64,000 nucleotides of DNA, taken from positions 1 to 64,000 of the forward strand of contig CAADGK010000015.1 of NCBI GenBank assembly GCA_900696515.1, in the 5' to 3' direction. This stretch comes from an uncultured Nitrosospira sp. (lineage in GTDB: Bacteria > Nitrospirota > Nitrospiria > Nitrospirales > Nitrospiraceae). Below the pieces are notes generated by a model. That model searched no databases, had not been told where the DNA came from, and saw only the letters and a program-made list of their open reading frames with translations. Made by a program: the position numbers and the translations under genes. The first letter of the stretch is position 1. Each line of letters starts with the position of its first letter. Positions 1-9,705 of this stretch are shown one piece after another.

Positions 1-8
1 AGCACGTC

Positions 9-773
9 GTGCATCCGCTTGCCCTTCATATCCAAGCCGTCAAGCGGCGATTGCTCATCATCGGGGCGACGATGGTGAGCGCACTGGTGCTTACGTTCAC
101 GTTTTCGTCGGAGATGGTGGCCTGGCTGAATCGACCGTTCCCGAACCAGCTGGCATTTTATGGGCCGACGGAAGCGCTCTTTGCGTCGATCAAGGTTTCG
201 CTATTGGCGGCGGTGATCCTGAGTCTGCCGGTCATTTTCTACCAATGCTGGAAGTTCATTGAACCAGCGTTGTTGCCGACCGAACAACGCTGGGCCATTC
301 CGCTGTTTATGGTTGCCGGTGGGTTGTTCGCATTAGGATTGGTGTTCTGCAATGTGGTGATTCTGCCGCTCGTAATCGAGTGGTTTGTGAGTTTTGGGCT
401 GGATCGCGACATTACCCCGGAACTGAGCGTGGGGACCTATATTGATTTCAATGTGAAGTTCTTGCTGATCTTCGGGTGTGCGTTTGAATTGCCGTTGGTC
501 ATGACACTTGCGGCGATGACGGGCTTTGCTTCTGCACACACGTTCTCCCGCTACCGTAAGCATGCGATCTTGCTCTGTCTCATCGTCTCGGCGGTCGTCA
601 CGCCAGACGCCACACTGTTCACGATGCTCTTGATGGCCGTTCCGTTGATGGCGCTGTATGAGGTCGGGATTCTCGGTGCGCGTTTGTTTGGACGGAATCC
701 GACTCACCGTGACGTTGATTTGCCGATTGACCCGGATCTGCCGATCAATACTGCGGGAACGAGGGTGCGATGA
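9..773 (+). CDS. tatC: Sec-independent translocase subunit TatC
   Basis: Polytopic inner-membrane protein of the twin-arginine translocase, which recognises RR signal peptides and exports folded proteins. The 254 residues show six hydrophobic segments and the family layout, including the loop IEPALLPTEQRW, whose Glu matches E103 of E. coli TatC. The N-terminal cytoplasmic motif is odd: E. coli HLIELRKRL is here HIQAVKRRL, so the Glu15 equivalent is Ala and Arg17 is Lys. The start used is a GTG at the window edge, so a few upstream codons may be missing. The stop overlaps the next gene by ATGA, implying translational coupling. Family assignment is firm; whether this is the main TatC or a second copy cannot be judged here. 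Confidence 0.9.
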   Translation: MHPLALHIQAVKRRLLIIGATMVSALVLTFTFSSEMVAWLNRPFPNQLAFYGPTEALFASIKVSLLAAVILSLPVIFYQCWKFIEPALLPTEQRWAIPLFMVAGGLFALGLVFCNVVILPLVIEWFVSFGLDRDITPELSVGTYIDFNVKFLLIFGCAFELPLVMTLAAMTGFASAHTFSRYRKHAILLCLIVSAVVTPDATLFTMLLMAVPLMALYEVGILGARLFGRNPTHRDVDLPIDPDLPINTAGTRVR

Positions 774-1864
774 CGGCTCAATGTGTGAAAGTTTGCCGGA
801 CCTCTCTTGTTGCGCTGATCATGTTCGTATGGAGTGGCGCTCTGTCCTCGGAGAGAGGAGAGGCCTTTCAGGCGCATCTCGCGTCGTCACCGACTCTGAT
901 CCCGGCGGCAGATCCCTCATCATCGCCTGGTCCGTTTGAACAATCCGTTGCGAGCGTGCAAGCGCTCGTGATGGACGGCCATGGGGCGATTTACGCCGGG
1001 TCATTTGGACATGGCATCTTTCGTAGCGCCGATCGCGGTTCAACATGGGTTCGAGTGGGGGGGGGAGTGAGCGATCCGTTTATATTGAGCCTGTCCTCCA
1101 CCAAGGATGGCGCGGTCTATGCCGGGACGTTCCGTGGAGGGGTGTTTCGCTCGCGAGACGACGGCCACTCGTGGCAGCCGGTCAGCACCGGGCTCAAACA
1201 GCTGGAGGTGAAGGCCCTGCTGGCGGTCGATCAGGAACTCTTTGCCGGAACGGGTGATGGAGTGTATCGTCTGAGGCACTCGGACGATCGTTGGATTCCC
1301 GTCACGACGGGATTGGACGATATTTTGGTTCATGCCCTGGCTCGCTCGGCTGATGGGACATTATTCGCCGGGACATCGGGGAAAGGTCTCTTTCGCTTCA
1401 GCCCTCGGTCATCAGGGTGGGTGCGGTTGCATCATGGCTTGAAGGATCATGAAGGGATGATCGAAAACTTTATTCGCGTCCTCGTCATTGATCACGATCA
1501 GAACATCGTCGCCGGAACGTTCGACGGCGGAGTCTTCCGCAGTGCCGATGGTGGACTGACCTGGCGACCGATCAGTCGGGCATTGCCCAATGATTCCATC
1601 CGGGGTATTGTGTCGAGCGATCGGACGTTGGTTGTGGCGACGGGGAACGGAATTTTCAAGACAGTGGATCAAGGGAAGCAATGGACTCCCTTGAACAAGG
1701 GATTGACGAACCAGTCGATCCAGGTATTGATCGGATCCAAAGAAACAGGACTCTATGCCGGAACAAGTTCCGGAGTGTTTCGGAGCGATGACGGGGGCTC
1801 ATGGATTGCCGTAAATGAGGGGCTGGAGGCCGGAGTTGCGCCACCGCCGTTTCTCTTTCGATAA
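770..1864 (+). CDS. Secreted BNR/Asp-box repeat protein
   Basis: Predicted exported beta-propeller protein of 364 residues. A basic N-terminus and hydrophobic stretch (about residues 11-24) look like a signal peptide. The rest is at least six repeats of the type (Y/F/V)AGT..G(V/I)F(R/K)S.D.G..W, with Asp-box motifs SADRGSTW, SRDDGHSW, SADGGLTW and TVDQGKQW. This is the YCF48/sialidase-like repeat fold, common in assembly factors and uncharacterised surface or periplasmic proteins; the repeat does not imply sialidase activity. It overlaps tatC by 4 bp, so the two are probably co-translated, but its substrate is unknown. ppiB-type cyclophilin follows 20 bp downstream. Confidence 0.75.
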   Translation: MTAQCVKVCRTSLVALIMFVWSGALSSERGEAFQAHLASSPTLIPAADPSSSPGPFEQSVASVQALVMDGHGAIYAGSFGHGIFRSADRGSTWVRVGGGVSDPFILSLSSTKDGAVYAGTFRGGVFRSRDDGHSWQPVSTGLKQLEVKALLAVDQELFAGTGDGVYRLRHSDDRWIPVTTGLDDILVHALARSADGTLFAGTSGKGLFRFSPRSSGWVRLHHGLKDHEGMIENFIRVLVIDHDQNIVAGTFDGGVFRSADGGLTWRPISRALPNDSIRGIVSSDRTLVVATGNGIFKTVDQGKQWTPLNKGLTNQSIQVLIGSKETGLYAGTSSGVFRSDDGGSWIAVNEGLEAGVAPPPFLFR

Positions 1865-1884
1865 TGTGAGAAAGGATACATCGA

Positions 1885-2397
1885 ATGGCTGAGAAAAATC
1901 AGAACGTTCACGCGACCATTGCCGTGACGAGCAAGGGACAACCGATAGGCGACATTGTGCTCAAGTTTTTTTCGGATGTGGCGCCCGGTCATGTCACGAA
2001 CTTTATCAAGCTTTCCAAAGAGGGATTTTACGATGGGACGACGTTCCACCGAGTGATCCCTGGATTCATGATTCAAGGTGGAGACCCGAACAGTAAGAAC
2101 CCAGATCGTTCCTCGCATGGCATGGGCGGGCCCGGGTACAAAGTGAAGGCGGAGTTCAACAGTACTCCCCATAAGCGGGGCATCGTCTCCATGGCCCGAT
2201 CGAATGATCCAGATAGCGCCGGGTCGCAGTTTTTTATCTGTGTCGCCGATGCAAACTTCCTTGATTGGCAATACACCGTCTTTGGAGAGGTGGTGAGCGG
2301 TATGGACATCGCCGATAAGATTGTTGCCATGAAACGTGACGGCAGGGACAATCCATTGGAGCGTGCTGAAATGACCGTCACGATCAGCGAGGGGTGA
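1885..2397 (+). CDS. Cyclophilin-type peptidyl-prolyl cis-trans isomerase
   Basis: Catalyses cis-trans isomerisation of prolyl bonds during protein folding. The 170-residue protein carries the cyclophilin active-site segment FHRVIPGFMIQGGDP and the downstream SQFFIC and TVFGEV strands. There is no signal peptide, so it should be cytoplasmic. The ATG start follows a purine-rich GAGAAAGGA. It lies 20 bp after the BNR-repeat gene and may be the third gene of the tatC transcription unit. Family call is secure; assignment to ppiA or ppiB is not attempted. Confidence 0.93.
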   Translation: MAEKNQNVHATIAVTSKGQPIGDIVLKFFSDVAPGHVTNFIKLSKEGFYDGTTFHRVIPGFMIQGGDPNSKNPDRSSHGMGGPGYKVKAEFNSTPHKRGIVSMARSNDPDSAGSQFFICVADANFLDWQYTVFGEVVSGMDIADKIVAMKRDGRDNPLERAEMTVTISEG

Positions 2398-2461
2398 AAA
2401 GGACAAGGGGGAAGGAGGGGTGAGCTACCGGAGGACGCACGATCAAACGCTGCACAGGTTG

Positions 2462-3187
2462 ATGTTGAGTATCGTCTTATTCGTAACTCTTTCCCCCGTA
2501 TGGTTGGTTGGTTGCGCTGTACCACATATTCCCTCACGGATCGTGTACGAAGATCCTGTGAACTATGTGCGACTCGAAGAAGATGCCGATGTGCTCGCTG
2601 AATGGCCACCTACTCATCATACCCATCCTTTTTTAATCGAGCCGGAAAAGATACGGACGGTATTGACAGGTCTGAAGGTACAGGAACACCGGACCGCCCT
2701 GCAGCGGTGGTTTTTGGGTGAGTCTCCACTGGTTCCAGCCTTCACGGATGAGGAGATCACGCTCTTGTCGGCTCATCTGGCCGGAGCGTTCGCGGAGGCA
2801 ACCTATAACGAGCGCGTCACGTTTTATCTTAGCCAACCGCAGACATTTGCTCGGCGCATTATTACGACGGGCGGATTATATATCCATGGTACGGAGTTGC
2901 ATTTTCTTCTGGGGAACTGGCGGATCATTTACGGTATTCCAGCCTATGGCATGATCTACGATCGCCGTTACCCCATGAGGCCGACTGCGGCCAAAGGCTT
3001 TGATCTCCTCTTTCAGCCTGCTGAAGCGGTCATCCCTCTGAAGAATAGCGTGATTGACGGGATTTTTGCCAACGCCAAAGACGAGCTGGTTGTTGATTTG
3101 ACCAAGCTCGAATCTTCTGAGCCGGTTACTTTGCTCATGAGGACCTGCATGAATGGTCAGCCCCTCTGCTCGCGGGATCCCAGCTGA
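2462..3187 (+). CDS. Putative lipoprotein of unknown function
   Basis: Starting at this ATG gives a short lipoprotein signal (MLSIVLF...) with lipobox LVGC, so Cys would be lipidated at about residue 18. An upstream in-frame GTG at 2420 is possible, but it sits only 2 nt from the strong AAGGAGG and would extend the signal by 14 polar residues. The mature part (about 220 residues) has no domain I recognise; it holds a segment FLLGNWRIIYGIPAYGMIYD. It follows the cyclophilin gene by 64 bp and ends convergently with the glycosyltransferase. Envelope localisation is inferred from the signal only. Confidence 0.6.
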   Translation: MLSIVLFVTLSPVWLVGCAVPHIPSRIVYEDPVNYVRLEEDADVLAEWPPTHHTHPFLIEPEKIRTVLTGLKVQEHRTALQRWFLGESPLVPAFTDEEITLLSAHLAGAFAEATYNERVTFYLSQPQTFARRIITTGGLYIHGTELHFLLGNWRIIYGIPAYGMIYDRRYPMRPTAAKGFDLLFQPAEAVIPLKNSVIDGIFANAKDELVVDLTKLESSEPVTLLMRTCMNGQPLCSRDPS

Positions 3188-3253
3188 TCTCTCCGGTGGT
3201 GTCTTCAGAAGGGAGACGAGTGTGCAGGCGTACAAGTTCGGGAGGCGAGAACT

Positions 3254-4249
3254 CTAGCGCCTGGCCGGTCCTCGCAAAAACATCTTGGGTACTTCCATCA
3301 GCCCTTCGATGATCGATGGCCATCCAAGCTTACTCTGCCCCAAGACCCGGTCGCTAAATCGAATCGGGAGTTCGCTCACCTTCGCGCCCAGCTGAACGGC
3401 CCGCCAGGCTAGCTCGACCTGGAAAATATATCCCTTGGCTTGCACGGTCGACAAGGCCATCTTCTCCAGCAGTCCGCGGCGATAACATCGAAACCCTCCG
3501 GTCCAGTCCCGGATGAGTGAGCCTAGAAAGAGGCGTACGTAGCCATTGCCGCATCGGGAGATGAGGCGTCGACGGGCATTCCAGTTTTCGGTTCCCCCAC
3601 CTGGGACATAGCGACTGCCGATAACCAAGTCGGCTGTACGGCTTCGGTGAACCAATCGAGGAAGATCCCACGGAGCATGGCTGAAGTCACAATCCATCTC
3701 AATGATTCGATCATACGGTCGCTGGAGGGCCCACTGAAAGCCCGCGATGTAGGCCGGCCCGAGCCCTTCTTTTCTTGGCCGATGGAGCACATGAACATAC
3801 GGGTAGCGGGTGCTGAGCTGATCAGCCAGTTCGCCGGTCCCGTCCGGAGAGTTGTCGTCCACAATCACAATATCGGTTGCGAGATATTGGCCGATTGCGG
3901 TCACAAGCGCCTCAAGGTTGCTGCGTTCATTATAGGTCGGAAGCACCACGATGATGGACTCATCAAACGTAAATGGTGAGGCTGGCACGAGTTGAAGTTG
4001 TCCTGCCAGTTGAGGGTATTCCGCACTATGAGCACTGACTGCGGCGCGATTACTGATTGCCACGCGAGCGCTATTGACACCTTGCGCGATGAGTACTTCT
4101 GCCTGATCAAAGTCCGGTACAAGATAGGCTTCGTCCGGGTGCAAGTGCCCGGGAGAGAGAGACTGACCATCCCTGCACGCTGGATGGAAGTGAATAGAAG
4201 TCGGTTGGGGGCCAGTATCTGATGGGGCAGCCGTCGGGTGCGAGGGCAT
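3254..4249 (-). CDS. Family 2 glycosyltransferase, polyprenol-phosphate mannosyltransferase (Dpm1) type
   Basis: Transfers a sugar from a nucleotide sugar to a polyprenyl phosphate carrier at the cytoplasmic face of the membrane. The GT-A core is clear from about residue 97: VVLPTYNERSNL, IVDDNSPDGTG, MDCDFSHAP (metal-binding DxD region), VIGSRYVPGG and DWTGGFRCYRR, ending near FSDRVLGQSKLG. It is the Dpm1-like short form without C-terminal membrane segments. The first 90 or so residues are poorly conserved in appearance and may include a start called too far upstream. It is convergent with the lipoprotein gene and divergent from the oxidoreductase at 4550. The donor sugar cannot be read from the sequence. 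Confidence 0.85.
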   Translation of the reverse strand: MPSHPTAAPSDTGPQPTSIHFHPACRDGQSLSPGHLHPDEAYLVPDFDQAEVLIAQGVNSARVAISNRAAVSAHSAEYPQLAGQLQLVPASPFTFDESIIVVLPTYNERSNLEALVTAIGQYLATDIVIVDDNSPDGTGELADQLSTRYPYVHVLHRPRKEGLGPAYIAGFQWALQRPYDRIIEMDCDFSHAPWDLPRLVHRSRTADLVIGSRYVPGGGTENWNARRRLISRCGNGYVRLFLGSLIRDWTGGFRCYRRGLLEKMALSTVQAKGYIFQVELAWRAVQLGAKVSELPIRFSDRVLGQSKLGWPSIIEGLMEVPKMFLRGPARR

Positions 4250-4465
4250 GAAGAACCTTGTCGAGTCTCGCTGGTTGTGATGGATCTGCCTATCCAGAAC
4301 GAGAGAGGCACCGGAGATCCTGGATGTCTAGGAAGCAAGACCGAAACGAACATTGCGGGTGACCCGCAGCGCTTCTCCGTAAAAGCCGGTGAATTGTAGA
4401 CGACAGGCGAGAACTCTGCAAGTAGTGGGCGGCCTTTCCTATTAGCCGTCAATACTCCACTCGTT

Positions 4466-4495
4466 TTGACAGTGCGGGAATCGCTATGTTACAGT
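4466..4495 (+). promoter_or_regulatory. Sigma-70-like promoter for the 4550 oxidoreductase
   Basis: TTGACA (4466-4471), an 18-bp spacer and TACAGT (4490-4495), preceded by TGT to make an extended -10. The start codon of the flavin oxidoreductase lies 54 bp downstream. The -35 core, CGCTATGTTAC context and spacing are nearly repeated at the 56815-56844 promoter. The surrounding 4250-4549 interval holds no gene that I can support. Confidence 0.55.
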
Positions 4496-4549
4496 CCGCC
4501 GATCGTTGATAATCAAGGATTTTCTACGTTTATCGAAGGACGAGTGAAT

Positions 4550-5902
4550 ATGAGCGGATCGCAGACACATGTGGTTATCGTAGCAGGAGCGGGACCGGCT
4601 GGTATGGCCGTGGCGGCAGCCCTTTCAAAAGCCGGGCGTGAGGTTATCATTCTGAATCGCGACATAAAATTCGGCGGGTTGGCGGAATATGGGATCTTCC
4701 CATCCAAGTTGAAGCTCCGTGGCGGCCTGAAAAAACAGTACTGGGAACTCCTTCAACAGAAGAACGTCCACTATTTAGGGAATGTCACGATTGGCAACGG
4801 AAAGGATCTCACCGTTGAAGAGGTGTGTGGGCTAGGAGCGAGCGCGGTTGTTTTTACCATCGGTGCTCAGGGGACCAAAGCTATCGGTGTGGAAGGGGAT
4901 TCCGCCCAAGGAGTGTTTCACGCAAAAGACGTCGTCTATCACTTCAATCGCCTTCCGGGGTTTGGGGATCGTCCGTTTGACATGGGAAAACACGTTGCGG
5001 TAATCGGGGCGGGAGATGTCATGGTGGATATTGCCCACTGGTTAATCCGCTATAAACAGGTCGAACGTGTCACGGCGATCGTGAGACGCGGACCGGTCGA
5101 ACGAAAATATAATCCCAAGGAGATTCGGAGCATCTGCGCCAATATGGACCTTGACGGGATCAGCGCCGAGTTTGCCCGCATCAAGGACCGCCTCACCAAG
5201 GTCGGACAGAATCCCGATGAAGTCCTGAAGGCATTTACCGACGAGTTTACCAAGTGCGAGCCAAAGGTGTCTGAGACGAAGATGGGTTTTCGTTTCCTTG
5301 CTTCCCCCAAACGGATTCTCGTCGACGGCAATAATCGGGTTCGCGGACTCGACATGGAAGACAATCGGCTGGATCCCAAGGGAGAGGATACAGTCGCTGT
5401 CGGCTTGAAAGAGCATTACGAGTTCCCTTGCGATTCAGTGGTGTTTGCTGTCGGTGATAGGGTCGATGAGACAGTCGGGCTTCCCTATAAGAATGGGGTG
5501 TTTACCACCAATCCGAACAAGACGGGGAATGATCCTGATGATGCGCTGTTCCAGGCTTATGATGAATCGACGGGCAAGGTAATGGAGGGAGTCTTCTTAG
5601 CGGGTTGGGCTCGAAAGGCCAGTGAAGGCCTTGTTGGTGTTGCGAAACGCGATGGAGATTGGTGCGCGGAGGTCGTTGAACGGTACTTGGGCGCGAAGAC
5701 TGGCGGGGGAGGTGTGAACAACGTCCTGGACCGTCTGCATGCGCGCTTAAAGCAACGACAGAGTCGACCGGTTGATGTGAATGGACTGCGGGCTCTGGAT
5801 GTGGCCGAACGTACATTCTCCGAGAAGACCGATTGTATCGGTGAGTTCAAGTTCTCGGCGAATCAGGACATGCTGAAATATATCGAACAGACAAGCATCT
5901 GA
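4550..5902 (+). CDS. FAD/NAD(P)-dependent oxidoreductase, glutamate-synthase small-subunit / ferredoxin-NADP reductase type
   Basis: Flavoprotein of 450 residues with two dinucleotide-binding folds: the FAD site near the N-terminus (AGAGPAGMAVA) and the NAD(P) site in the middle (AVIGAGDVMVDIA). The segment LAEYGIFPSKLKLR matches the GltD/adrenodoxin-reductase-like group, in which electrons pass between NAD(P)H and a partner protein. No iron-sulfur cluster motif is seen. The ATG at 4550 is preferred over upstream in-frame codons because GAAGGACGAG precedes it and the Rossmann fold starts 8 residues later; the far-upstream start at 4466 is the -35 box itself. It stands alone, convergent with nadK. 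The physiological electron partner is unknown. Confidence 0.8.
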   Translation: MSGSQTHVVIVAGAGPAGMAVAAALSKAGREVIILNRDIKFGGLAEYGIFPSKLKLRGGLKKQYWELLQQKNVHYLGNVTIGNGKDLTVEEVCGLGASAVVFTIGAQGTKAIGVEGDSAQGVFHAKDVVYHFNRLPGFGDRPFDMGKHVAVIGAGDVMVDIAHWLIRYKQVERVTAIVRRGPVERKYNPKEIRSICANMDLDGISAEFARIKDRLTKVGQNPDEVLKAFTDEFTKCEPKVSETKMGFRFLASPKRILVDGNNRVRGLDMEDNRLDPKGEDTVAVGLKEHYEFPCDSVVFAVGDRVDETVGLPYKNGVFTTNPNKTGNDPDDALFQAYDESTGKVMEGVFLAGWARKASEGLVGVAKRDGDWCAEVVERYLGAKTGGGGVNNVLDRLHARLKQRQSRPVDVNGLRALDVAERTFSEKTDCIGEFKFSANQDMLKYIEQTSI

Positions 5903-5926
5903 ATCCGGTAGACCGCTCTCCCGTCC

Positions 5927-6787
5927 TTAACTATGCCCCCACTTTAACTTTTCACGCAACACTTCATAATAGTGGCTTTCCGGAAATCTGATGAGCCGAG
6001 TCCGGCTCTCTGAAGCTCTGATGGAGGCGGTGTCGCCCTGTGTCATGGCTACGCCGACTTGGCCATCCAGCGTCGCCATTGATCCATCATCTTTACTGGT
6101 CAGTGTCACTTCAATGACGGCATTGCTGGGCACGATCAAGGGTCGATGAGTCAGGGTGTGTGGACATATCGGGGTCAGGATGAGTGCTTGGAGGCCTGGA
6201 TTCATGATCGGGCCCCCGGCGGAGAGTGAATAAGCGGTAGAACCTGTGGGTGTTCCGATAATAAGGCCATCTCCGCGAAGGTTCGTCACGAATTGGCCTC
6301 CAATCGCCACGTGCAGCTCAATCATGCGAGCCAAGGTGCCTTTGCTGATGACTACATCGTTGAGCACGACGCCTTGCGCGACCGTTTCTCCATGCCGGTG
6401 GATATGTGTGGCAAGCATCAGCCGTTCATCAAGGGCAAAATCGTTGGCGAAGACTCGTTCAAGAGACGGATAGAGATTATCCAGCCGGACCTCCGTCAGG
6501 AACCCGAGCCCTCCCATATTGACCCCTAAGATCGGAATGCTTCGGTCAGCCGAGAGTCGTGCCGCACTGAGAATGGTTCCGTCTCCTCCCAGTACCAGCA
6601 GAACATCGGCTGTTTGAGCTAGCCGAGTTTTAGGGATTCCTCCTGCCTCGTTCAGCAACAGCGCGGAAGTTGTATCGAGCAGCACGTCGATATGACGTTC
6701 ACGAAGCCAGGCCACGACGCCAAGCAGGGTGGCCTTTACTTCCGGGAACTTTGGCTTCGTCAAGATCCCAATGCTTTTACTTTTCAT
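5927..6787 (-). CDS. nadK: NAD kinase
   Basis: ATP-dependent phosphorylation of NAD to NADP. The 286-residue form shows the family hallmarks: GGDGT in VLLVLGGDGTILSAAR, GVNMGGLGFLTE, NDVVISKG and TPTGSTAYSLSAGGP. I choose ATG 6787 (MKSKSIGILTK, the usual start of the fold). A more upstream ATG at 6841 lies between the -35 and -10 boxes of the promoter at 6825-6854, so it cannot be on that transcript. It is monocistronic by appearance and convergent with the flavin oxidoreductase. Confidence 0.95.
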   Translation of the reverse strand: MKSKSIGILTKPKFPEVKATLLGVVAWLRERHIDVLLDTTSALLLNEAGGIPKTRLAQTADVLLVLGGDGTILSAARLSADRSIPILGVNMGGLGFLTEVRLDNLYPSLERVFANDFALDERLMLATHIHRHGETVAQGVVLNDVVISKGTLARMIELHVAIGGQFVTNLRGDGLIIGTPTGSTAYSLSAGGPIMNPGLQALILTPICPHTLTHRPLIVPSNAVIEVTLTSKDDGSMATLDGQVGVAMTQGDTASIRASESRTRLIRFPESHYYEVLREKLKWGHS

Positions 6788-6824
6788 GAATGCCAAGCCT
6801 ATGGTTGGGGGAATGGGGCGGGTG

Positions 6825-6854
6825 ATTGTATCGGGATGCATAATTTTGTGTCAA
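6825..6854 (-). promoter_or_regulatory. nadK promoter
   Basis: On the minus strand, TTGACA (6849-6854), an 18-bp spacer and TACAAT (6825-6830): five of six -10 positions match consensus. It is about 38 bp upstream of the preferred nadK ATG and decides that start. The 6855-7072 interval between this promoter and that of clpC holds no gene I can support. Confidence 0.75.
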
Positions 6855-7072
6855 CGGAAAGGCCGATGGGTTGCTCGCTTAGAGAGGAGGGGGGAGGACT
6901 GCTTCCTTGCTCCATTGGTGAACACTTCGCCACGACCGATTCGACCACGAAGAGCCGGAGAGCACGTTGAGGTTATGGAGGGCTGTAGATCAATCGGGTT
7001 CTCCTGCGGCCTAATGAATAATGAGAGTCGAGAATCAGGACCCACCTTTACCGGCTTGTTCTCCGCTCAATC

Positions 7073-7101
7073 TTGACTCTCAAAGATACTGTGGTTAGAA
7101 T
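7073..7101 (+). promoter_or_regulatory. clpC promoter
   Basis: TTGACT (7073-7078), a 17-bp spacer and TAGAAT (7096-7101), a near-consensus sigma-70 site. The 5' leader to the clpC ATG is about 60 nt. An apparent TTG start at 7073 is just the -35 box. I see no CtsR-type direct heptad repeats or CIRCE element around it. Confidence 0.8.
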
Positions 7102-7168
7102 CACAGCAAGGTTTTTCAAGGGTTTGCTTGAATGCGGCCGGGGTCTCACTCACCGAGAAGGAGGCAGG

Positions 7169-9595
7169 ATGTTTGAACGATTTACGGATAAAGGTCGGAA
7201 GATCATCATCCTTGCGCGTGAGGAGGCTGAGCGGCATCAGAATGACTATCTGGGCACCGAGCATCTGGTCTTGGCGATCCTTCGGGAGTCCGACGGAATT
7301 GCCCTTATGATTCTGAAGAAGATGGGGTTATCGACCGAACAGATCCGGCTGGAAATTGAAAGGAACTTGCCGGGTGGCGGTACGACCATGACGTTTGGGG
7401 AGATTCCCTTTAGCCCGCGGGTCAAGAAAGTCATTGAATATGGGGTTGAGGAGGCGCGGCTGTTGGGCCACAACCACATCGGAAGTGAACATCTGCTTCT
7501 TGGGCTGTTGCGCGAAGAAGAAGGAATTGGAGGGAAAATTCTCCGAAGTCTGGGAGCGAACTTATTGACCGCCCGTCAACTGACCGTGACATTTTTGCGG
7601 AAATCTGCTCCTCGGGAGCGTGACCGGAAGAGCAATACCCCGGCGTTGGATGAGTTTGGTCGTGACCTCACCCAACTGGCGCAAGAAGGTCAGTTGGATC
7701 CGGTGATCGGCCGCGCCGACGAAATCGAACGGGTCTTGCAGATTCTCAGCCGGCGAAGCAAGAACAATCCGGTGCTCATCGGAGAGTCGGGGGTCGGGAA
7801 GACAGCCATTGTCGAAGGGCTTGCCCAAAGAATCATCCAGTCGGAGGTGCCCGACAATCTGCTTTCTCGACGAGTCATCGCATTAGATCTAGGCTCTCTT
7901 GTCGCGGGGACCAAATACCGTGGACAGTTTGAAGAGCGCCTGAAGGTTGTGATGAAGGAAATTGTCCAGGCCGGCAACATCATTATATTCATCGACGAAC
8001 TTCACACACTCGTGGGAGCTGGAGCGGCCGAGGGTTCTATTGATGCATCGAACATGCTGAAACCGGCGCTCTCGCGAGGGGAGATTCAGTGTATTGGGGC
8101 CACGACGTTGGACGAGTACCGCAAGCATATTGAAAAAGATGGAGCGCTGAAGCGGAGGTTCCAGCCGATTTATGTTCAGCCGCCGAACATGGATGAAACC
8201 ATCCGTATTATTCAGGGTCTTCGTGACCGGTATGAAGAACACCACGGAGTAGAGATTACAGAGGATGCGATCGTGGAGGCCGTCAAGTTGTCCGATCGGT
8301 ACATCACCGATCGGTTCTTGCCCGACAAGGCGATCGACTTGATTGATGAAACCGGATCGCGTGCCAAGCTGCAGACCTATGCGCTTCCCTCCGAACTGAA
8401 GGCCATGGAGCAAGAGCTGAAGAAAGTCGCACGCGAGAAAGAGCTCTCAATTTCCACGCAGAATTTCGAGGAAGCGGTTCGGCATCGCGAAGAAGAAGAG
8501 CGTCTCCGGAAATTGCTCGATGAATCCAAGCGAGAGTGGAAAAAGAATCAGGAGAAAAACAAACCCGTCATTGGGAAGGAAGATGTTGCTTACGTTGTCT
8601 CAAAAATGACGGGCATTCCTCTTTTCAAGCTGGAAGAAGAGGAGTCGAATAAGCTTCTGAGGATGGAAGAGTTCCTTCACAAGAGGGTGGTTGGCCAAAA
8701 CGAGGCGATTTCAGCTGTTGCGAGAGCGATTCGCCGTTCTCGGGCCGGTTTGAAGGAGACAAAGAAACCGATTGGCTCCTTTATTTTCCTTGGACCGACC
8801 GGGGTTGGAAAGACGGAACTTGCCAGAACGTTGGCGGAGTTTCTGTTCAACAGTGAAGACGCCTTGATTCGCGTTGATATGTCCGAATACCAAGAGAAGT
8901 TTACCAGCTCTCGACTTTTCGGTGCTCCTCCGGGATATGTGGGATATGAGGAGGGGGGACAGTTGACGGAAAAGGTTCGTCGTCGGCCTTATTCGGTTGT
9001 CCTGTTTGATGAAATCGAGAAGGCCCATCCTGACGTATTCAATGTGCTGCTCCAGGTGTTAGATGACGGAGTTCTGACCGACAGCCTCGGACGAAAAGTT
9101 GATTTTAAGAATACCGTGGTCATTATGACGTCCAACATCGGGACGAAGATGATTCAGAAGGGTGTGTCGCTTGGGTTCCAGAGCACCGAGGGTGAAGTTG
9201 CACGTCGGAAAAAAGAAGAGGTGCTCGGCGAGCTTCGGAAGTCATTCAGTCCAGAGTTCTTGAACCGGATTGATGAAATCGTTATCTTCCATCAACTTGA
9301 GAAAGAGCAGCTCTACAACATTCTGGATATTCTGCTTCGTGAGTTGAACCTGCGGTTGGTTGATAAGGGGATTGAGATCGAGATTGATGATGAGGTCAAG
9401 CAGTGGCTTATTAAGGAAGGGTATGAGCCGCTTTATGGGGCTAGGCCGATGCGCAGGGCCATCCAACGTGCCATCGGTGACCCCCTCTCTGATGAACTGA
9501 TCCGGGGACGCTTTAAGGAAAGTCGCAAGGTGAAGGTCGTCTTACGGGATGGGGCTCCGGCTTTTATCGAGCAGGAGGCGATGGCCGGCGTATAG
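7169..9595 (+). CDS. clpC: AAA+ unfoldase ClpC
   Basis: Hexameric ATPase that unfolds proteins and feeds them to ClpP. The 808 residues contain two N-terminal Clp-N repeats (about 1-145), a first AAA+ module with Walker [10 protein letters not shown] near residue 205, a short middle segment with a UVR-like [17 protein letters not shown] (about 430), a second module with GPTGVGKTE near 544, and a C-terminal D2-small domain. The short middle domain marks ClpC rather than ClpB. ATG 7169 follows AGAAGGAGG with 6-nt spacing. No mcsA, mcsB or ctsR lies beside it. A strong terminator follows, so it is a single-gene unit. Confidence 0.95.
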   Translation: MFERFTDKGRKIIILAREEAERHQNDYLGTEHLVLAILRESDGIALMILKKMGLSTEQIRLEIERNLPGGGTTMTFGEIPFSPRVKKVIEYGVEEARLLGHNHIGSEHLLLGLLREEEGIGGKILRSLGANLLTARQLTVTFLRKSAPRERDRKSNTPALDEFGRDLTQLAQEGQLDPVIGRADEIERVLQILSRRSKNNPVLIGESGVGKTAIVEGLAQRIIQSEVPDNLLSRRVIALDLGSLVAGTKYRGQFEERLKVVMKEIVQAGNIIIFIDELHTLVGAGAAEGSIDASNMLKPALSRGEIQCIGATTLDEYRKHIEKDGALKRRFQPIYVQPPNMDETIRIIQGLRDRYEEHHGVEITEDAIVEAVKLSDRYITDRFLPDKAIDLIDETGSRAKLQTYALPSELKAMEQELKKVAREKELSISTQNFEEAVRHREEEERLRKLLDESKREWKKNQEKNKPVIGKEDVAYVVSKMTGIPLFKLEEEESNKLLRMEEFLHKRVVGQNEAISAVARAIRRSRAGLKETKKPIGSFIFLGPTGVGKTELARTLAEFLFNSEDALIRVDMSEYQEKFTSSRLFGAPPGYVGYEEGGQLTEKVRRRPYSVVLFDEIEKAHPDVFNVLLQVLDDGVLTDSLGRKVDFKNTVVIMTSNIGTKMIQKGVSLGFQSTEGEVARRKKEEVLGELRKSFSPEFLNRIDEIVIFHQLEKEQLYNILDILLRELNLRLVDKGIEIEIDDEVKQWLIKEGYEPLYGARPMRRAIQRAIGDPLSDELIRGRFKESRKVKVVLRDGAPAFIEQEAMAGV

Positions 9596-9636
9596 CGCCC
9601 TTCCGTGGTGATTCAGCGATGTAATACGATGGACAA

Positions 9637-9674
9637 GGCCTCTGTGGCATCCGGCTGCAGAGGCCGTTTTTTTT
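9637..9674 (+). terminator. Rho-independent terminator of clpC
   Basis: GGCCTCTG ... CAGAGGCC perfect 8-bp stem with a 13-nt loop, followed by G and eight T. It ends 31 bp before tsaD, so tsaD must have its own promoter or depend on read-through. Confidence 0.92.
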
Positions 9675-9705
9675 CGACAGGCCGTGGGGGATTCCTCGGG
9701 GCATA

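Noticed and set aside
1753-2406. Minus-strand frame opposite the cyclophilin gene
   Set aside because: Shadow of a well-supported gene; no recognisable protein.
7073-7168. TTG start extending ClpC by 32 residues
   Set aside because: The TTG is the -35 hexamer of the promoter; the ATG at 7169 has a perfect ribosome site and the family N-terminus.
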